Origin: Symbiodinium microadriaticum
Taxonomy: Eukaryota; Sar; Dinophyceae; Suessiales; Symbiodiniaceae
Direction: 5' to 3'
Assembly (NCBI GenBank): GCA_001939145.1
Contig: LSRX01000132.1
Coordinates: 106,084 to 170,083 of the forward strand
DNA: 64,000 bases
The position numbers were made by a program, and so were the translations under genes. Positions within the stretch are counted from its first letter, which is position 1; each line of letters begins with the position of its first letter. Under the pieces are notes generated by a model. It was given only the letters and a program-made list of their open reading frames with translations. It had not been told where the DNA came from and did no database searches. This document shows positions 40,994-51,405 of the stretch, one piece after another.

Positions 40994-41634
40994 ATATTAG
41001 GTCTATCCGAAAAAGTTTGAACTTTTTTGGGCCTGGTTGAAGAAGAGAGATCAACGGGCTTATAGGTTTTAGGATTTCGGGTTTAGGGCTTGGGATTTAT
41101 ATGCGTTTATGTTGGCAGCTTCTGGGAGGTGTAGACAAGTTTGTTCGGGGTGTCAGGTTTGGGTCAACGTTTCACGAATATCACCTAGTGATTCAATGTT
41201 ATAGATCCTCGAAGGTTTGTGTAACTGCAGCGCTTTTTTCTGATATTGTTGGGCTGCAAAAGGCTTATTATAGGGTCAGGGTTTTAAGACGGTTTTAGGG
41301 TTTAGGATATTCACCGGGCTCTACCTGGTTTTGGAACCACGTTTGTGACTTTCGGATCAGGGCTGTTTAAGCTTGAACCTGGGCTTTACAGTGCTGTGGA
41401 TGTAGGTAAGAAGGCGTCGAACGGTCTAGGGATCGTGCTAGCATGGGGTTTCGCAGGGCAGTGCTTAAGGATTGGTAGGGTTTGGAGAGTCAGCAGGTCA
41501 GTTTGTTATTGGATAGTGCTTGTACAGTGGGGTTCACGAGGGTCTGTAGTGCGGGGCTTTAGAACTTTAGGGCTAAGGTCGTGGGGCTAAGGTCCCGGGT
41601 GTCATATTCGGGATGCTTGAAAGGACATGGCAAG
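40800..41634. other. Unique DNA with a (TA)n(TG)n microsatellite
   Basis: The microsatellite is at 40961-40993. Two open frames of 65 and 81 codons (41101-41298, 41345-41590) have no features I recognise and contain TTTAGGG-like pieces. Confidence 0.4.
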
Positions 41635-41763
41635 GGTAACCCTGAACCTCAAACTGTAAACCCTAAACCCTAAACTGTAAACCCTGGACCCTAAACCCTA
41701 AGCCCTAAACTGTAAAACCCAAAAACCTAAACCGTACTTTGAGGCAACCAGGGCTTGGGGCAG

Positions 41764-41849
41764 ATCCCCATGCCTGAGCCCAACGCAAGTTTCGACATCG
41801 GAAGATCCACGCGCTCCAAAGCCCGCAACCGCAAAAGCATCACTAAAGG
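41764..41849 (+). CDS. Candidate exon, basic Arg/Ser-rich
   Basis: It follows CTTGGGGCAG and ends at GTCTAGGG between CCCTAAA and TTTAGGG arrays. The 28-codon frame starts IPMPEPNASFDIGRSTRS and ends RNRKSITK. Confidence 0.57.
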
Positions 41850-42063
41850 GTCTAGGGTTTAAGGTTTAGGCTTTAAGGTTTTGGGTTTAAGGTTTAGGGT
41901 TTAAGGTTTAGGGTTTAGGGTTTAGGTTTTAGGGTTCAAAGCTCCAACAACCAGACCCTTACCCCTAAATCCTTGTCGCAAGCCCGCTTAACTTCTCCAG
42001 AACCCTGAACCCTTTTCCCTCGACCCACACCGCCCTAATGTAGGGGCCTCAAAAATTACCTAT

Positions 42064-42154
42064 TATGGGTAGTTTTCTAATTGGGATCCCTGAAGGGGTC
42101 CTCTTTATAAGGGCGCCGTACTATATTGGGGTCTAAAACGGGATCCTAATTTAA
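42064..42154. mobile_element. Family C, right arm incomplete
   Basis: TATGGGTAGTTTTCTAATTG, TATAAGGGCGCCGTACTATA and CGGGATCCTAATTTA follow the family; the terminal GAACTACCC is missing. A half family D arm precedes it (GGGGCCTCAAAAATTACC). Confidence 0.68.
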
Positions 42155-42361
42155 ACGCTGCGCGTGGTCCGCCTCGGCCCGGCCGTATGTTGGGAGGAAG
42201 ACATGATGCCAGGTCTGGGGCTTTTGCTTTCGCAGGATATCGGGGTGCAGCGTCTGCGGGGTGAAGAGTGATAGGGTTTGTGCATAGACAAACTNGAGCC
42301 AACTTGATGACCCCCGGTCTTCGCAAAAAACCACATGGGGTGTTCTGGCTGACTACACCAG

Positions 42362-42563
42362 GCCTCCCGAGGGAATGCAGTTCAAACTCCCGGATGGGTT
42401 GGTGCACGAAGCCACCAATGAAAAGAAGGACAGCAACATCAAAGGCGGAGTCTGCGCGTACTACGTGCCGTGCCAGCGCTGTCCGCCATGTCTGGTGACG
42501 TGGGCAGACCCGGGAGGAGATTGGGTACATGCTCTGAAAGTCGTGATTGCGAGAGTTCAGGGG
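42362..42563 (+). CDS. Long candidate exon with a CxxCPPC motif
   Basis: It follows CTACACCAG and ends at GTTTAGGG. At 202 bp it is among the longest blocks. The frame (entry phase 1) starts PPEGMQFKLPDGLVHEATNE, then has GGVCAYYVPCQRCPPC, then TWADPGGDWVHALKVVIARV. Four closely spaced Cys suggest a metal-binding or disulfide unit. The family is not recognised. The block upstream (42155-42360) shows no good frame and contains an N at 42295. Confidence 0.65.
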
Positions 42564-42665
42564 GTTTAGGGCTTTAGGGTTTAGGGTTTAGGGGTTAGGG
42601 ATTTAGGGTTTAGGGTTTAGGGTTTAGGGGTTTAGGGGTTTAGGGGTTTAGGTTTTAGGGGTTTG
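42564..42665. repeat. TTTAGGG array
   Basis: It begins at the end of the preceding coding-like block. Confidence 0.95.
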
Positions 42666-42829
42666 CGCCTTTCTAGGGCTTGATTTAATTAGGAGTCTCC
42701 AGGGTTGGTATTGATCTCCCCTCATGTTCCATGGATAGCTCATCTATCGCCCACCCAAAACCTACACTGATTATTCAGGCCTACAGCGCCATATAAGGTA
42801 GAACTCTTATAAGAACCCGCTAGAGCCAG

Positions 42830-42875
42830 AAGGCCGTAAAGTCCCTAAAGCCTTCAAGCCCAACATCGGGCCTCC
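42830..42875 (+). CDS. Candidate small exon
   Basis: It follows TAGAGCCAG and ends at GTGAAC. The frame (entry phase 2) reads GRKVPKAFKPNIGP. Confidence 0.4.
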
Positions 42876-43537
42876 GTGAACGAAGCCCTGAAGGGGGCTT
42901 TGGGGTGTAGGGTTTGTGGGTTTAGGGTTGAGGGTTTTGGGTTCTTTTCGAGGGATTTTTACGTGTCCTGTATTATGTTGTAGCGTTGGGGTTCAGGTAC
43001 AAGACGTGCGGTTGAGGGTTTAGGGTTGAGGGTTTAAGGTTTTGGCTTCAGCAACAGGAGTGACCAAGCCTATAAGTCATTGAGTCATTGAGTTCAACAC
43101 TGCGGAGAACAATGTTCTGTTTGGTGTTGGATGTGTCGGCTGGCGTTTCTTGAGCTAGACTGAACCCTGCATGATTTCAATAGAACGAGAATCCTTAGCA
43201 AAGTATCCTTGAAAAGTGTTCCAAAAGTTGAGGCCGGCGCTCGATCTTTCATGTTCGACATGGCCCAACAGAACTGACGTGTTGGGGGGTACTTAGTCTA
43301 CTCCTGATGGTTTCTTGATAGTTTCGTGGTTTAGTGGCACTGCATAGTTTCCATGATTGGGCCCCAGAAGATCGAATTTACGAAAACTTGCTGATAGAAT
43401 TTCAAGGTCCAGCCTTCCGGGCCTAGGACTTTGGGGTTTAGGGACTTTAGGGTTTAGGGCTTAGGGACTTTAGGGTTTAGGGTTTTAGGTTTTAGGGTTT
43501 AGGGTTTAGGGACTTTGGGGATTTTGGGTCTTACCAG

Positions 43538-43743
43538 GAAGTGTTAGGCGATCAGTGCTCAACCACAAAGCCCTGTGCCCCGGCATCATCCGCGTCAATC
43601 TCTGGTCCTTTGAACAAGGATCTCTCAAAACCCCAAACCCCGAAGTCTGCTCTAATCCCTCAGCTCCAGCGCAAGCAGGCGGAGAAGTGGACGACGAAGA
43701 GACAGGACACGGAGTTGAAAGCTGTCTTTTGTCAGGGCTCCGG
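43538..43743 (+). CDS. Long candidate exon, Ser/Pro/Lys-rich
   Basis: It follows TCTTACCAG and ends at GTTTCGGG. The 206-bp frame starts EVLGDQCSTTKPCAPASSAS, continues NKDLSKPQTPKSALIPQL and ends KRQDTELKAVFCQGS. A second frame is open across most of it (ALCPGIIRVNLW...), so the phase is not certain. The upstream flank is TTTAGGG repeats. Confidence 0.52.
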
Positions 43744-43921
43744 GTTTCGGGGGTTCAATTTTTAGGATTTGGAGCTCTCGCAGGGGTTTAGGGTGCAAAG
43801 CGACAAATTCTAGGAACAGTCCTCAGAAGAAGCGTAAAACCAGAACGACACCAGCTTTCAAGTGCAGAAAAAGTCGGTTAGTGAGGCTCTTATGTGCTCA
43901 ATTTAGGGTTGTTTCCCCCAG

Positions 43922-43972
43922 ACGGGCGACCCCGGGACTGTACTTGGAGGATCCGGGGACTTAGTATGTACG
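43922..43972 (+). CDS. Candidate exon with strong acceptor
   Basis: It follows GTTTCCCCCAG and ends at GTTGAA. The frame reads TGDPGTVLGGSGDLVCT, a Gly-rich segment. Confidence 0.5.
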
Positions 43973-44123
43973 GTTGAAAGCAAGCTTGCCTATATCAGAC
44001 GTATGAACAGCGTGACTGTTCCTATCTACCCTGAGCCTTCAAGCCGCCGTTGAACCCCGGATTTCTTGCCCGCTCTCTTCGAGACTGACAGGTGTTTCGC
44101 ATTCCGCTGTTTACATTAGTCTC

Positions 44124-44218
44124 TACCCATAGGCTCCAGGGTAGTTCCTTTTTGGGGTTTATATTTGGGATTCTATAAGGGAACACCCAAAAACGAACTA
44201 CTATGGAGCCTATGGGTA
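44124..44218. mobile_element. Palindrome intermediate between families A and B
   Basis: TACCCATAGGCTCCAGGGTA mirrors TACTATGGAGCCTATGGGTA. Outer arms resemble family A, while the inner CTCCA / TGGAG resembles family B. The GTTCCTTTTTGGGGTT interior is common to both. Confidence 0.82.
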
Positions 44219-44539
44219 AACCCTAAACCATTGAATAACAGCATTGGCTCCTTCCTCACAGACTTAGCACTACCTCGAGGGTTTAGGGTGAAGGGCCGTT
44301 TAAAGGGTCATACCCTACCCCTTTTTGGTGTGCCTAGGTCTATGGGTAGGATCTGTTATATCGAAAAAATTGGGCCCCTTTTTTAAGACGACCCTATAAG
44401 TATCACCCCACGCCTCTCCTGTAGTGGCACACGCCGCCGGCCCCTAAAAGCCTAGACCCCAAACTTATAGGGTTCAGGGATTAGGGTCGCCCGAACCGTA
44501 AACCCGGCAAATTGGGACGAACCCCAGACCCTAAGCCCT

Positions 44540-44650
44540 AAACGGTTTAGGGTTTAGGGTTTAGGGGTTTAGGGGTTTAGGCTTTAGGGTTTAGGGGTTT
44601 TGGGGTTTTGGGTTCAGGGTTTAGGGGTTTAGGGTTTAGGGTTTAGCATG
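44540..44650. repeat. TTTAGGG array
   Basis: TTTAGGG and TTTAGGGG units occur with one TTTTGGGGTTTTGGG stretch. Confidence 0.93.
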
Positions 44651-44657
44651 TCGCCAG

Positions 44658-44690
44658 GACCGTGCAGTGCATCGGCGGGCAGCTGAGTTG
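44658..44690 (+). CDS. Candidate micro-exon, weak
   Basis: It follows GTCGCCAG and ends at GTTTGGAG. The frame (entry phase 1) reads TVQCIGGQLS. Confidence 0.3.
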
Positions 44691-44755
44691 GTTTGGAGTT
44701 TAAGGAGTTAGGGCTCCGGGTTCTCAGAGACTTAGACTCCACTGTATGAGTAGTT

Positions 44756-44852
44756 CTCTAAACCAGGGTCCCTTTTAGGGTCCTTTTTTTTAGAAGGGTG
44801 CCGCTCGATGCTGGGGACCTGAAAAGGGAGCCTAGCTTAGAGAACGGCCCAT
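44756..44852. mobile_element. Palindrome family C
   Basis: TGAGTAGTTCTCTAAACC mirrors GCTTAGAGAACGGCCCATA; the core AGAAGGGTGCCG is present. Confidence 0.7.
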
Positions 44853-45359
44853 AAACGCCCTGATTCAGGGGCGGTCGGAGTTTAGGATTCAGGGTTCGGT
44901 GCTAGGGTTTTATGTATTGAGCAAAACAAGGTTGGGCAAACAAGTCTTCTACCATAGACTGTAGTGTACAGTCTCCATGGTAGTTATTTTAGTTTGGTGA
45001 CCGTGCTTTCTATTAATTTTGCTAACCATAGAAATGGTTAGCCAAGACTCCCTTACGACCTCGGCAGTTCTAACGGCTCTTAGGCTTTAGGGCGTAGGTG
45101 AATTCCTCTTTTCTGCTGTTTTCAAACTCCGCAGTCGAGTACTTTTTCGGGGTGGTATTTTAGTCCCTATATAGATAATCCCAAATGTTAATCTCCAGCT
45201 GCCCCAGGCTACTGGACGGGTAAGCAACAGTTCCTCTTGAAGCAGGAACCATTTCATTGCGAGTGTTTAGCTCACATGCACATTCTACCCTAAACCCTAA
45301 ACCCCTAAACCCTAAACCCTAAACTCATTCTAGCTGAACGAGGAACCTGTCTTGTGCAG

Positions 45360-45418
45360 TCTGTATCAGGTCCGAACCACTACGACAGTCCGGGGCCCAT
45401 CACCGGTTCATGTTTTCG
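45360..45418 (+). CDS. Candidate exon between CCCTAAA and TTTAGGG arrays
   Basis: It follows CTTGTGCAG and ends at GTTTGTGG. The frame reads SVSGPNHYDSPGPITGSCF. Phase fits the next candidate at 45664. Confidence 0.54.
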
Positions 45419-45663
45419 GTTTGTGGCTCGGGTTTAGGGTTTAGGGTTCAGGAATTAGGGTTTAGGGTTTGTTCATGGCCTATGTCTTGTCAGAAGGCCA
45501 TGAGGTTCTCATACTCTGTGTCTCAGGATGTACAGTAGGGCCTTGCACTATTCAGGCTTTGTGGCGGCTTGCATTTAGGGTTGATGGAGGTTCGGCGGCA
45601 CTGGCTTGAGGGGGGCCCATGGTAAGTACGGCTGTTCAACCTCTCCGGGTTGCGGCATTCCAG

Positions 45664-45716
45664 GGTCACGACTCAGGAGCGCGATGAAAGCACTGCGCTT
45701 TGCCCTGCTATCCCGA
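45664..45716 (+). CDS. Candidate exon
   Basis: It follows GGCATTCCAG and ends at GTTAGAC. The frame (entry phase 1) reads VTTQERDESTALCPAIP. A 23-bp block after ACCTGCAG at 45819 (DTTYLF) is phase-compatible and could be a further micro-exon. Confidence 0.48.
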
Positions 45717-46080
45717 GTTAGACTTTAGGGTCCCCTAAACCCTAAACTTTAGGGTCTAGTTTTAGGTTCAGGGTTAAGGGCTTGGGGCTTCTAATTAGGG
45801 TTTAGGGTTTACCTGCAGCCGACACGACCTACCTCTTCAGGGTTTCTTGTTAAGGTCTTTATTTGTACATATATAATTATGAGAGGGGGTCCTCCAGAGT
45901 CTGTTTGGCGCTTTAATTTAAATTAACTTATTAGTGAATCATCTAATGCAGATAGTTGAAATAATTGAGATCATTTAAATCAACCCAAAGCTTAGTTCAA
46001 TCATTCGGAATCCCCAAGTAACTGAAATAGTTGAAATCGTGTGAATCGACCCGAAGCAAAGGTACACCTTTTGGCCCACA

Positions 46081-46206
46081 GTATCCTACGTAGTATAAGG
46101 GAGACCCCTTAAAGGGGACTCTTCTGAACCCTACTTCTGGCTCTCTTGAAGGGGACCCTACTGAGAGGGTCTACATCCCCAAAAGTCCGCTAATCCTGTC
46201 TCCCAC
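46081..46206. mobile_element. Repeat family E
   Basis: ACGTAGTATAAGGGAGACCC to GAGAGGGTCTACATCCCC is colinear with the other two copies. A direct duplication of AACTGAAATAGTTGAAAT-like sequence lies just upstream (about 45950-46060). Confidence 0.78.
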
Positions 46207-46409
46207 CATAGGGCTTCTATCCAGCGTTTAGGGATGCCAGAGCAAGTCAGAAGGAGCTCCTTTTGAAGAAGGAGGCCTCAGGAAGGTTGGGTGTAGGGTT
46301 CAAGGTTAGGCTTCAAAATTTAGGGCTTCGGGTTTAGTGTTGAAGGTTTGGGGGTTAGCTTTTAAGCTTTTTGGGTTTGGGGTTTATTTTTTAAGGCTTA
46401 GGGGTGAAG

Positions 46410-46451
46410 GCCACTGCAACGACGGCAACTACAAGTTTGAGCCTCCGTGGA
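46410..46451 (+). CDS. Candidate small exon
   Basis: It follows GGGGTGAAG and ends at GTATGC. The frame (entry phase 2) reads HCNDGNYKFEPPW; if unspliced it continues to a TAG 10 codons on. Confidence 0.36.
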
Positions 46452-46949
46452 GTATGCCCAGCACAACTCCTGACTCATAGCTCTGCATTGCCTGAAATTT
46501 GGAAGCACATCCTAAACCACTTAACCCTACACCCCCAAACCTCCTCAACCTCGTTCCTGCCAAATTCCAGATTCCACTTTATTCAAATTCAATAGACGAG
46601 TGCACGTGCTTACCCAAGTCCTGGGGCTTTTGGGGGGTCTTAAGATGTTCTACCTTACCCCCTCAACAACCTTCCGTTTTTCTGCACGTGCGTAAGGAAC
46701 GCAGTAAAACACCTACCATTTTTTCAAGGACGCATCTATGCAAATCACAACAGGGAACCCCAGAAAGGGTAGGTTCCTCAAGGTTCAGACAAATCTAGCC
46801 CTAAGCCCTAAACCCCTACCTTTTGAAAGGGGTTGTGGTATGTTTTGGTGACGATTATATTTCTCTTAATTAGCAATTACGAGCCATGACAAAAGGGTCG
46901 ACATCAGAGTTAGGGAGTTAGGGCGTTGCTACCTCGTGATGTTGCTGAG

Positions 46950-47001
46950 GCTTCAGCTGTCCAGGACCGCATTGCATCCTTGGGCGGGCCTTCCGCCATC
47001 A
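46950..47001 (+). CDS. Candidate small exon
   Basis: It follows GTTGCTGAG and ends before GTGGTT. The frame reads ASAVQDRIASLGGPSAI. An overlapping 76-codon frame is also open. Confidence 0.34.
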
Positions 47002-47388
47002 GTGGTTCATTCTAGAAGGTTTTGCAGGGTTTTGCGGGTTGTTTGGGGTTCTTGCAAGGGTTCTAGAAGGGTTCTTTTCGTTGCAAGGGTTGTCACTACA
47101 GGCTGTGTATTCGTGCGACTGGGCTCGCGGGGTTCAAACCCAAAGGCTAGAATCACTCGCACATAAACCCATCGTAAACCTGTACAAATTACAACAGCCT
47201 TCACACAAATCCTACATGTTGCTTGTATTTCCTTAGCTATGGGGTATCACCTAGTTCTGTTTGCTGATTATAGGGGTACTGCCTACACATTGGCGATGTG
47301 GACACTGGCGTCAGCTGCAGATTGAGTGTTCAGCGCGGATTGAGCGCTCAGCATAGGAACAAAGAGTGATGGCACCTCGACATCGCAG

Positions 47389-47565
47389 GTGGATGAGTCC
47401 CTGAAAGCAGGTATCCGTGCGGCTCAACATGAAAACAACGAGACAAGATTCAGAAGGACGCACTCCAAGCAGGCAGGCAGCCTGACTTCCACTGCACTGT
47501 GGAGAGCATGGCGCGGATCTTGCAAAGTACATGGAACATGCGAAGCCGTGATGCCTGCAGGCAAG
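47389..47565 (+). CDS. Long candidate exon with a Cys pair
   Basis: It follows GACATCGCAG and ends at GTCAGC. The 59-codon frame starts VDESLKAGIRAAQHENNETR, passes SKQAGSLTSTALWRAWRG and ends SCKVHGTCEAVMPAGK. SCKVHGTC is C-x5-C. The minus strand is also open for 90 codons here, but lacks comparable splice-like ends. Confidence 0.52.
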
Positions 47566-48359
47566 GTCAGCTGTCTCCAGTCCTTTCCCCAACCCCCCCA
47601 ACCCATCAGATCAACCTCCCCACAAAATCTACAAATCATGTCCACTATCTGATGACCAACACCACCACTAGCACTTCCAAGACCGTTACCCATACCGCCC
47701 ACCCCCCCACCGACACCAACCCTCCGCGGTAGTGGCGTCTAACAGTATCGTTGATGGGTGTAGGGGTTTTGGGGTTTTGCGTTTATATACGGGTTTAGGG
47801 TTTAGGGGCATGACGGGTAATGTAAGAATTAGGGAAGGTATAACTCTAGGGGTGCAGCTACCTTCAGGGTTTCTTCATGATCGGGTTCAGATCAGAGAGC
47901 TTCCTGTGCCTTTCAGAGGGCTTGTGGGGTTTCGTCAACTGACAGTGGCTAGTAGGGTTTTGTGTGGCTTTCACTGCTGTTCACCGATCAGTAATCCCTG
48001 GCCGGGATACCATTTTGTATGATCCTAGCCCTCGTTGTGATCATTCCCATACGAGGTTGAGACCCCAACACCAAGCCATCTGGGATTAGGTTGGGTAGTG
48101 TAGCACGGAAGCGCACTTAGGTCCCAATCCGGCAAGCCCATAATCTCTAATCCAACAGTCGATATCCTTCCACTCTGAACCCGCGCATTACCTAATTTCC
48201 AAGCGGTTCCCTCAACGCGGCTCCCTCATCCGATCCGGTTGGCTGCCGCAGGAAATGTGGACAGCAAGTGCAACTATTGGTGAACCGCCGTTCTTGCCGG
48301 CAATCAGGACATCACTGCCAGCAGCCTGATCACCAGCATGGTCATGATCACCATCTAAA

Positions 48360-48640
48360 CTCCAAGCCCTAATACCCTAAACCCTAAGCCCCAAAACCCG
48401 AAGCCCTAAAACCCTAAACTCTAAACCCTAAGCCCTAATACCCTAAACCCTAGGCCCTAAAACCCTAAACCCTAAGCCCCAAAACAGTCCTAAACCCGAA
48501 GCCCTAGGGTTTGGGGTTCAGGGTTTGGGGTTTAGGGGTTTAGGGTTTAGGGGTTTTAGGGTTTGGGGATAAGGAGGAGGGTTTAGGAATGAAGGGTGTT
48601 AGGGTTTAGTAGGGTTTAGGGTTTAGGGCTCTAGGAGCTT
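48360..48640. repeat. CCCTAAA array meeting a TTTAGGG array head-on
   Basis: CCCTAAA units (48360-48510) switch to TTTAGGG (48506-48640) with no unique block between, giving a large inverted repeat. It is an empty version of the exon-bearing arrangement. Confidence 0.9.
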
Positions 48641-48803
48641 ACGGGTGTAGAGGGGTTTGAGGTTTAGGGGTTTAGAAGGGATTAAGGTTCAGGGTTTGAG
48701 GCTTTTGGTGTTGTCGGGCTTACTTTTGCGGCTCAGGGGTTTAGGCTCCAAAACCCTAAGCCGTTTGAGGGATTTAGTGCTCAGGCCTTGGGGTGCCTAA
48801 TAT

Positions 48804-48900
48804 GGAGGCCTTAATAATTAGAATAGGGCTTGGGGGGTATATTGTACTATAATTATAACAAGGAACCCCCAAAGTAGCATAGGTAATTATAAAGGCCCCG
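48804..48900. mobile_element. Palindrome family D, reverse orientation
   Basis: GGAGGCCTTAATAATTAGAA mirrors TAGGTAATTATAAAGGCCCC. The loop TGTACTATAATTATAACAAG is inverted relative to other copies. Confidence 0.75.
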
Positions 48901-49063
48901 ATGTTACCTTGCATCTTGCATTTGCTACGGTCGCGGACCCGGATCTTTCACAATACTGTCGACCTGGTCATCAATACTAGGTAGGCCTTTGTTTTTTTTC
49001 TATATTTTCCCTTATTGGGCTTAAGAGGACCCTATTTACTAATACTTTTCAGAGGCTTTGCAG

Positions 49064-49146
49064 GGCCAACCAGAATATCAGTAAGTATGCCGATTCCTCC
49101 ATACTGGACACGATGCTGATGGACAGAATCCTGTGCCACCCTAAGT
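49064..49146 (+). CDS. Candidate exon with an alternative GTAAGT donor
   Basis: It follows GGCTTTGCAG. The frame (entry phase 1) starts ANQNISKYADSSILDTMLMD and ends ILCHPK at GTCCCG. A consensus-like GTAAGTAT at 49081 would instead end the exon after ANQNI. Confidence 0.48.
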
Positions 49147-49378
49147 GTCCCGAACCCCCAAATCCTAAACCCTATACCCCTAAAACCCTAAACCCTCGAC
49201 CCCAAGTACCCTAAACCCTCTTCAGGGTTTATAGCTGCGGGTGAGGGTTTAGGGTTTAGGGTTTAAGGGTTAGGATTTCATGGTTTAGGGCTTCGGGTTG
49301 CAATTTACTTTTTCTTCGACGTTCTTAACCCCTCTTTCCCGGGTTTAGGATATAGGGTCTTGGGCCTGCGGCTATTAG

Positions 49379-49454
49379 GGTGGTTGAAGCCCTCAACAAT
49401 GATCTCGATCACTTGGTTTTAGAGTTGAAGGCCTTGCCTGGCAACCGCATTCAT
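49379..49454 (+). CDS. Candidate exon, coiled-coil-like
   Basis: It follows GGCTATTAG and ends at GTCTGA. The frame (entry phase 1) reads VVEALNNDLDHLVLELKALP then GNRIH, with a Leu-rich heptad-like spacing. Confidence 0.5.
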
Positions 49455-49489
49455 GTCTGAAGACAAGTGGACATCAATCATGCCCCCCT

Positions 49490-49625
49490 ACACCCTAAGC
49501 CCTAAACCCCTAAGCCCTAAACCCTAGACCCCTAAGCCCTAAACCCTAAACCCTAAACCCTAAACCCTAAACCCTAAGCCCTAAGCCCTAAGCCCTAAAC
49601 CCTAAACCCTAAACCCTAAACCGTA
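49490..49625. repeat. CCCTAAA array
   Basis: CCCTAAGCCCTAAA is followed by pure CCCTAAA. Confidence 0.95.
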
Positions 49626-49670
49626 ACAAAGGCAACATAAATCTAAGCTCCAATTCCCGGATACCCGAAG

Positions 49671-49704
49671 GGCCTGGCGCCTTAGGCCCTGCATCCGCAG
49701 TGGG
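49671..49704 (+). CDS. Candidate micro-exon between CCCTAAA and TTTAGGG arrays
   Basis: It follows ACCCGAAG and ends at GTTTAGGG. The frame (entry phase 1) reads AWRLRPCIRSG. Confidence 0.4.
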
Positions 49705-49845
49705 GTTTAGGGTTTAGGGGTTTAGGCTTTAGGGTTTTAGGGGTTTAGGGGTTTAGGGGTTTTTGGTTTAGGGTTTAGGGGTTTAGGGGTTAGGGTTTAG
49801 GGGTTTAGGGGTTTAGGGGTTGAGGGGTTTAGGGTTTAGGGGTGC
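49705..49845. repeat. TTTAGGGG array
   Basis: GGGGTTTAGGGGTTTA units dominate. A weak exon-like block (FYGASASTPD, 49854-49883, before GTAGAC) follows. Confidence 0.93.
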
Positions 49846-50080
49846 TCAACAAGTTTTATGGAGCATCTGCCAGCACCCCGGACGTAGACGGAAGAAGGGC
49901 CACATAGTCCTCAAAAGTGGGTACCTGGGTTCCTAACCCTGAGACCGAATTTGCCGCAGTTGGATGGTCTAGGCGAAACCCTGAACCCTCAACCCTGAAC
50001 CCTAGCTGGTGTTAGGGTCTCGTTCTCGAGCCGACCAGAGAATTTGCAGAGTCTCACCAGCCGCCTCTACCCAGCTCTAG

Positions 50081-50118
50081 CAATTGCACGGCCGGCGCAA
50101 AATCAGGCTTCGAAGAGG
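50081..50118 (+). CDS. Candidate small exon with GTCAGT donor
   Basis: It follows CAGCTCTAG and ends at GTCAGT. The frame (entry phase 1) reads NCTAGAKSGFEE. Alternatively, an exon from TTTGCAG at 50049 reads SLTSRLYPALAIARPAQN through the same region. Confidence 0.42.
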
Positions 50119-50383
50119 GTCAGTATTTGGCTGGGTTCTAGAGTACCATACTTGAATATTTTTTATTGGACCTGTTCCTTAAAGGAACCACTATAACATA
50201 AAAGTCTATACTTTTTTCTCCCTGGTTACTTCAAGGTCCAGATGGAGTTGGAAACCCTAAACCCCAACACGAAAACGCAGTAGCGTAAGCTTCTAGCACG
50301 GTGGTAGGGCTTTGTAGGGCCAATGTCAGCCTCGGGATTTGAAGGTTCTTGGGTTGCAATGCTAATTTTAATTAATTATGCTG

Positions 50384-50490
50384 CCCTAAGGGTCCATGTA
50401 GCCAAATAGATATACATAGGCCTTAAAGTAGTCCCTATTTGGGTACTTTGGGGCCTATGTATATCTATTTGGCTACATGGACCCTTAGGG
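50384..50490. mobile_element. Palindrome family J, near-perfect
   Basis: CCCTAAGGGTCCATGTAGCC mirrors GGCTACATGGACCCTTAGGG; the arms extend through AAATAGATATACATAGGCC to about 45 bp. Confidence 0.9.
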
Positions 50491-50684
50491 CTGTGTACTT
50501 TTTGCACAAGGCAGCCGGACTCTCTAGGGTTTAGGGTTACGGGTTAGGGTTTAAGGGCTAGGGTCTCTGGGATTTTTTGACCCTAATCCCTAACCCAAAG
50601 TCCTATTCTGTCTGCTACAAATTGGGTAGTTCTTTATTTTAGGGCCCCTCTTTTGGGGAACCTACAATAGGAGGGGTTGGGCAG

Positions 50685-50726
50685 CTTCGACCGTCAGTGG
50701 TTTGCTCGTCATGACATTACTTGAAA
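50685..50726 (+). CDS. Candidate small exon with GTCAGT donor
   Basis: It follows GTTGGGCAG and ends at GTCAGT. The frame (entry phase 2) reads STVSGLLVMTLLE. A left-half family C arm lies just upstream (from about 50633). Confidence 0.38.
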
Positions 50727-51161
50727 GTCAGTGTTGGGGGTGTAGGGTTTAGGGCTTAAGGGGAAGCGATCAATCTTACAGAGCAAACATGCCGAAAAGT
50801 GAGTGGTTGAGGCCTAAAGTAACAATTACTATTACAATAGGGGTATATGTGGACTATCAGGGGATATTGTTACGGATTCTTAGCCAGACCCCTATATTGG
50901 GTTATGGGGCTTCAGTAATTACCAATAGTGCCTCCCTCCGGTATGCACCCTCGTAGTGACTCCCTCAATCGGCAGCCAGAGCTATGAGACCATGAGGTGT
51001 TTTGTCGTTTACGTGATGTTCTTTTTGAGGGTAATGGTTTCCTTTACGAATTTAAGGGATCCATAACCCAAACCGAAACCCTAAAGCCTAAACCTCAACC
51101 CTAAACCCAAACCTAAAAAAAGCCAAACTAAAGCCCCTAAACCCTAAACCGTTGCTTACAG

Positions 51162-51228
51162 TCTCAGAGAAGAAGAGAGAAGGCACCGCCACCTGGGCAT
51201 GGCATGGCTTATGTTATTGCGATCGCCG
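51162..51228 (+). CDS. Candidate exon after a CCCTAAA array
   Basis: It follows TTGCTTACAG and ends at GTTTGGAT. The frame reads SQRRREKAPPPGHGMAYVIA then IA. Confidence 0.54.
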
Positions 51229-51405
51229 GTTTGGATCATCATGGAGCCTCAAGATTTATCTATTTGGTTAATAACCCTAAGACCGTTATTATCCCGAAAC
51301 CTTCAGGTCTAGCCCCTAAAAGGGCGGGATTTGGGATCCCCAGGTAACCCCATATACCCTTCTGGCGCAGACCCTGGGCTCTGAACCATAAGCCGCAATC
51401 AATCG

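Noticed and set aside
42105..42530. 141-codon minus-strand frame containing an N
   Set aside because: It runs through a family C palindrome arm and opposes the clearer plus-strand block with four Cys and splice-like ends.
50811..50935. Further family D palindrome
   Set aside because: Only scattered similarity (GGCCTAAAGTAACAATTAC, CAGTAATTACC) is seen; arms are too diverged to be sure.
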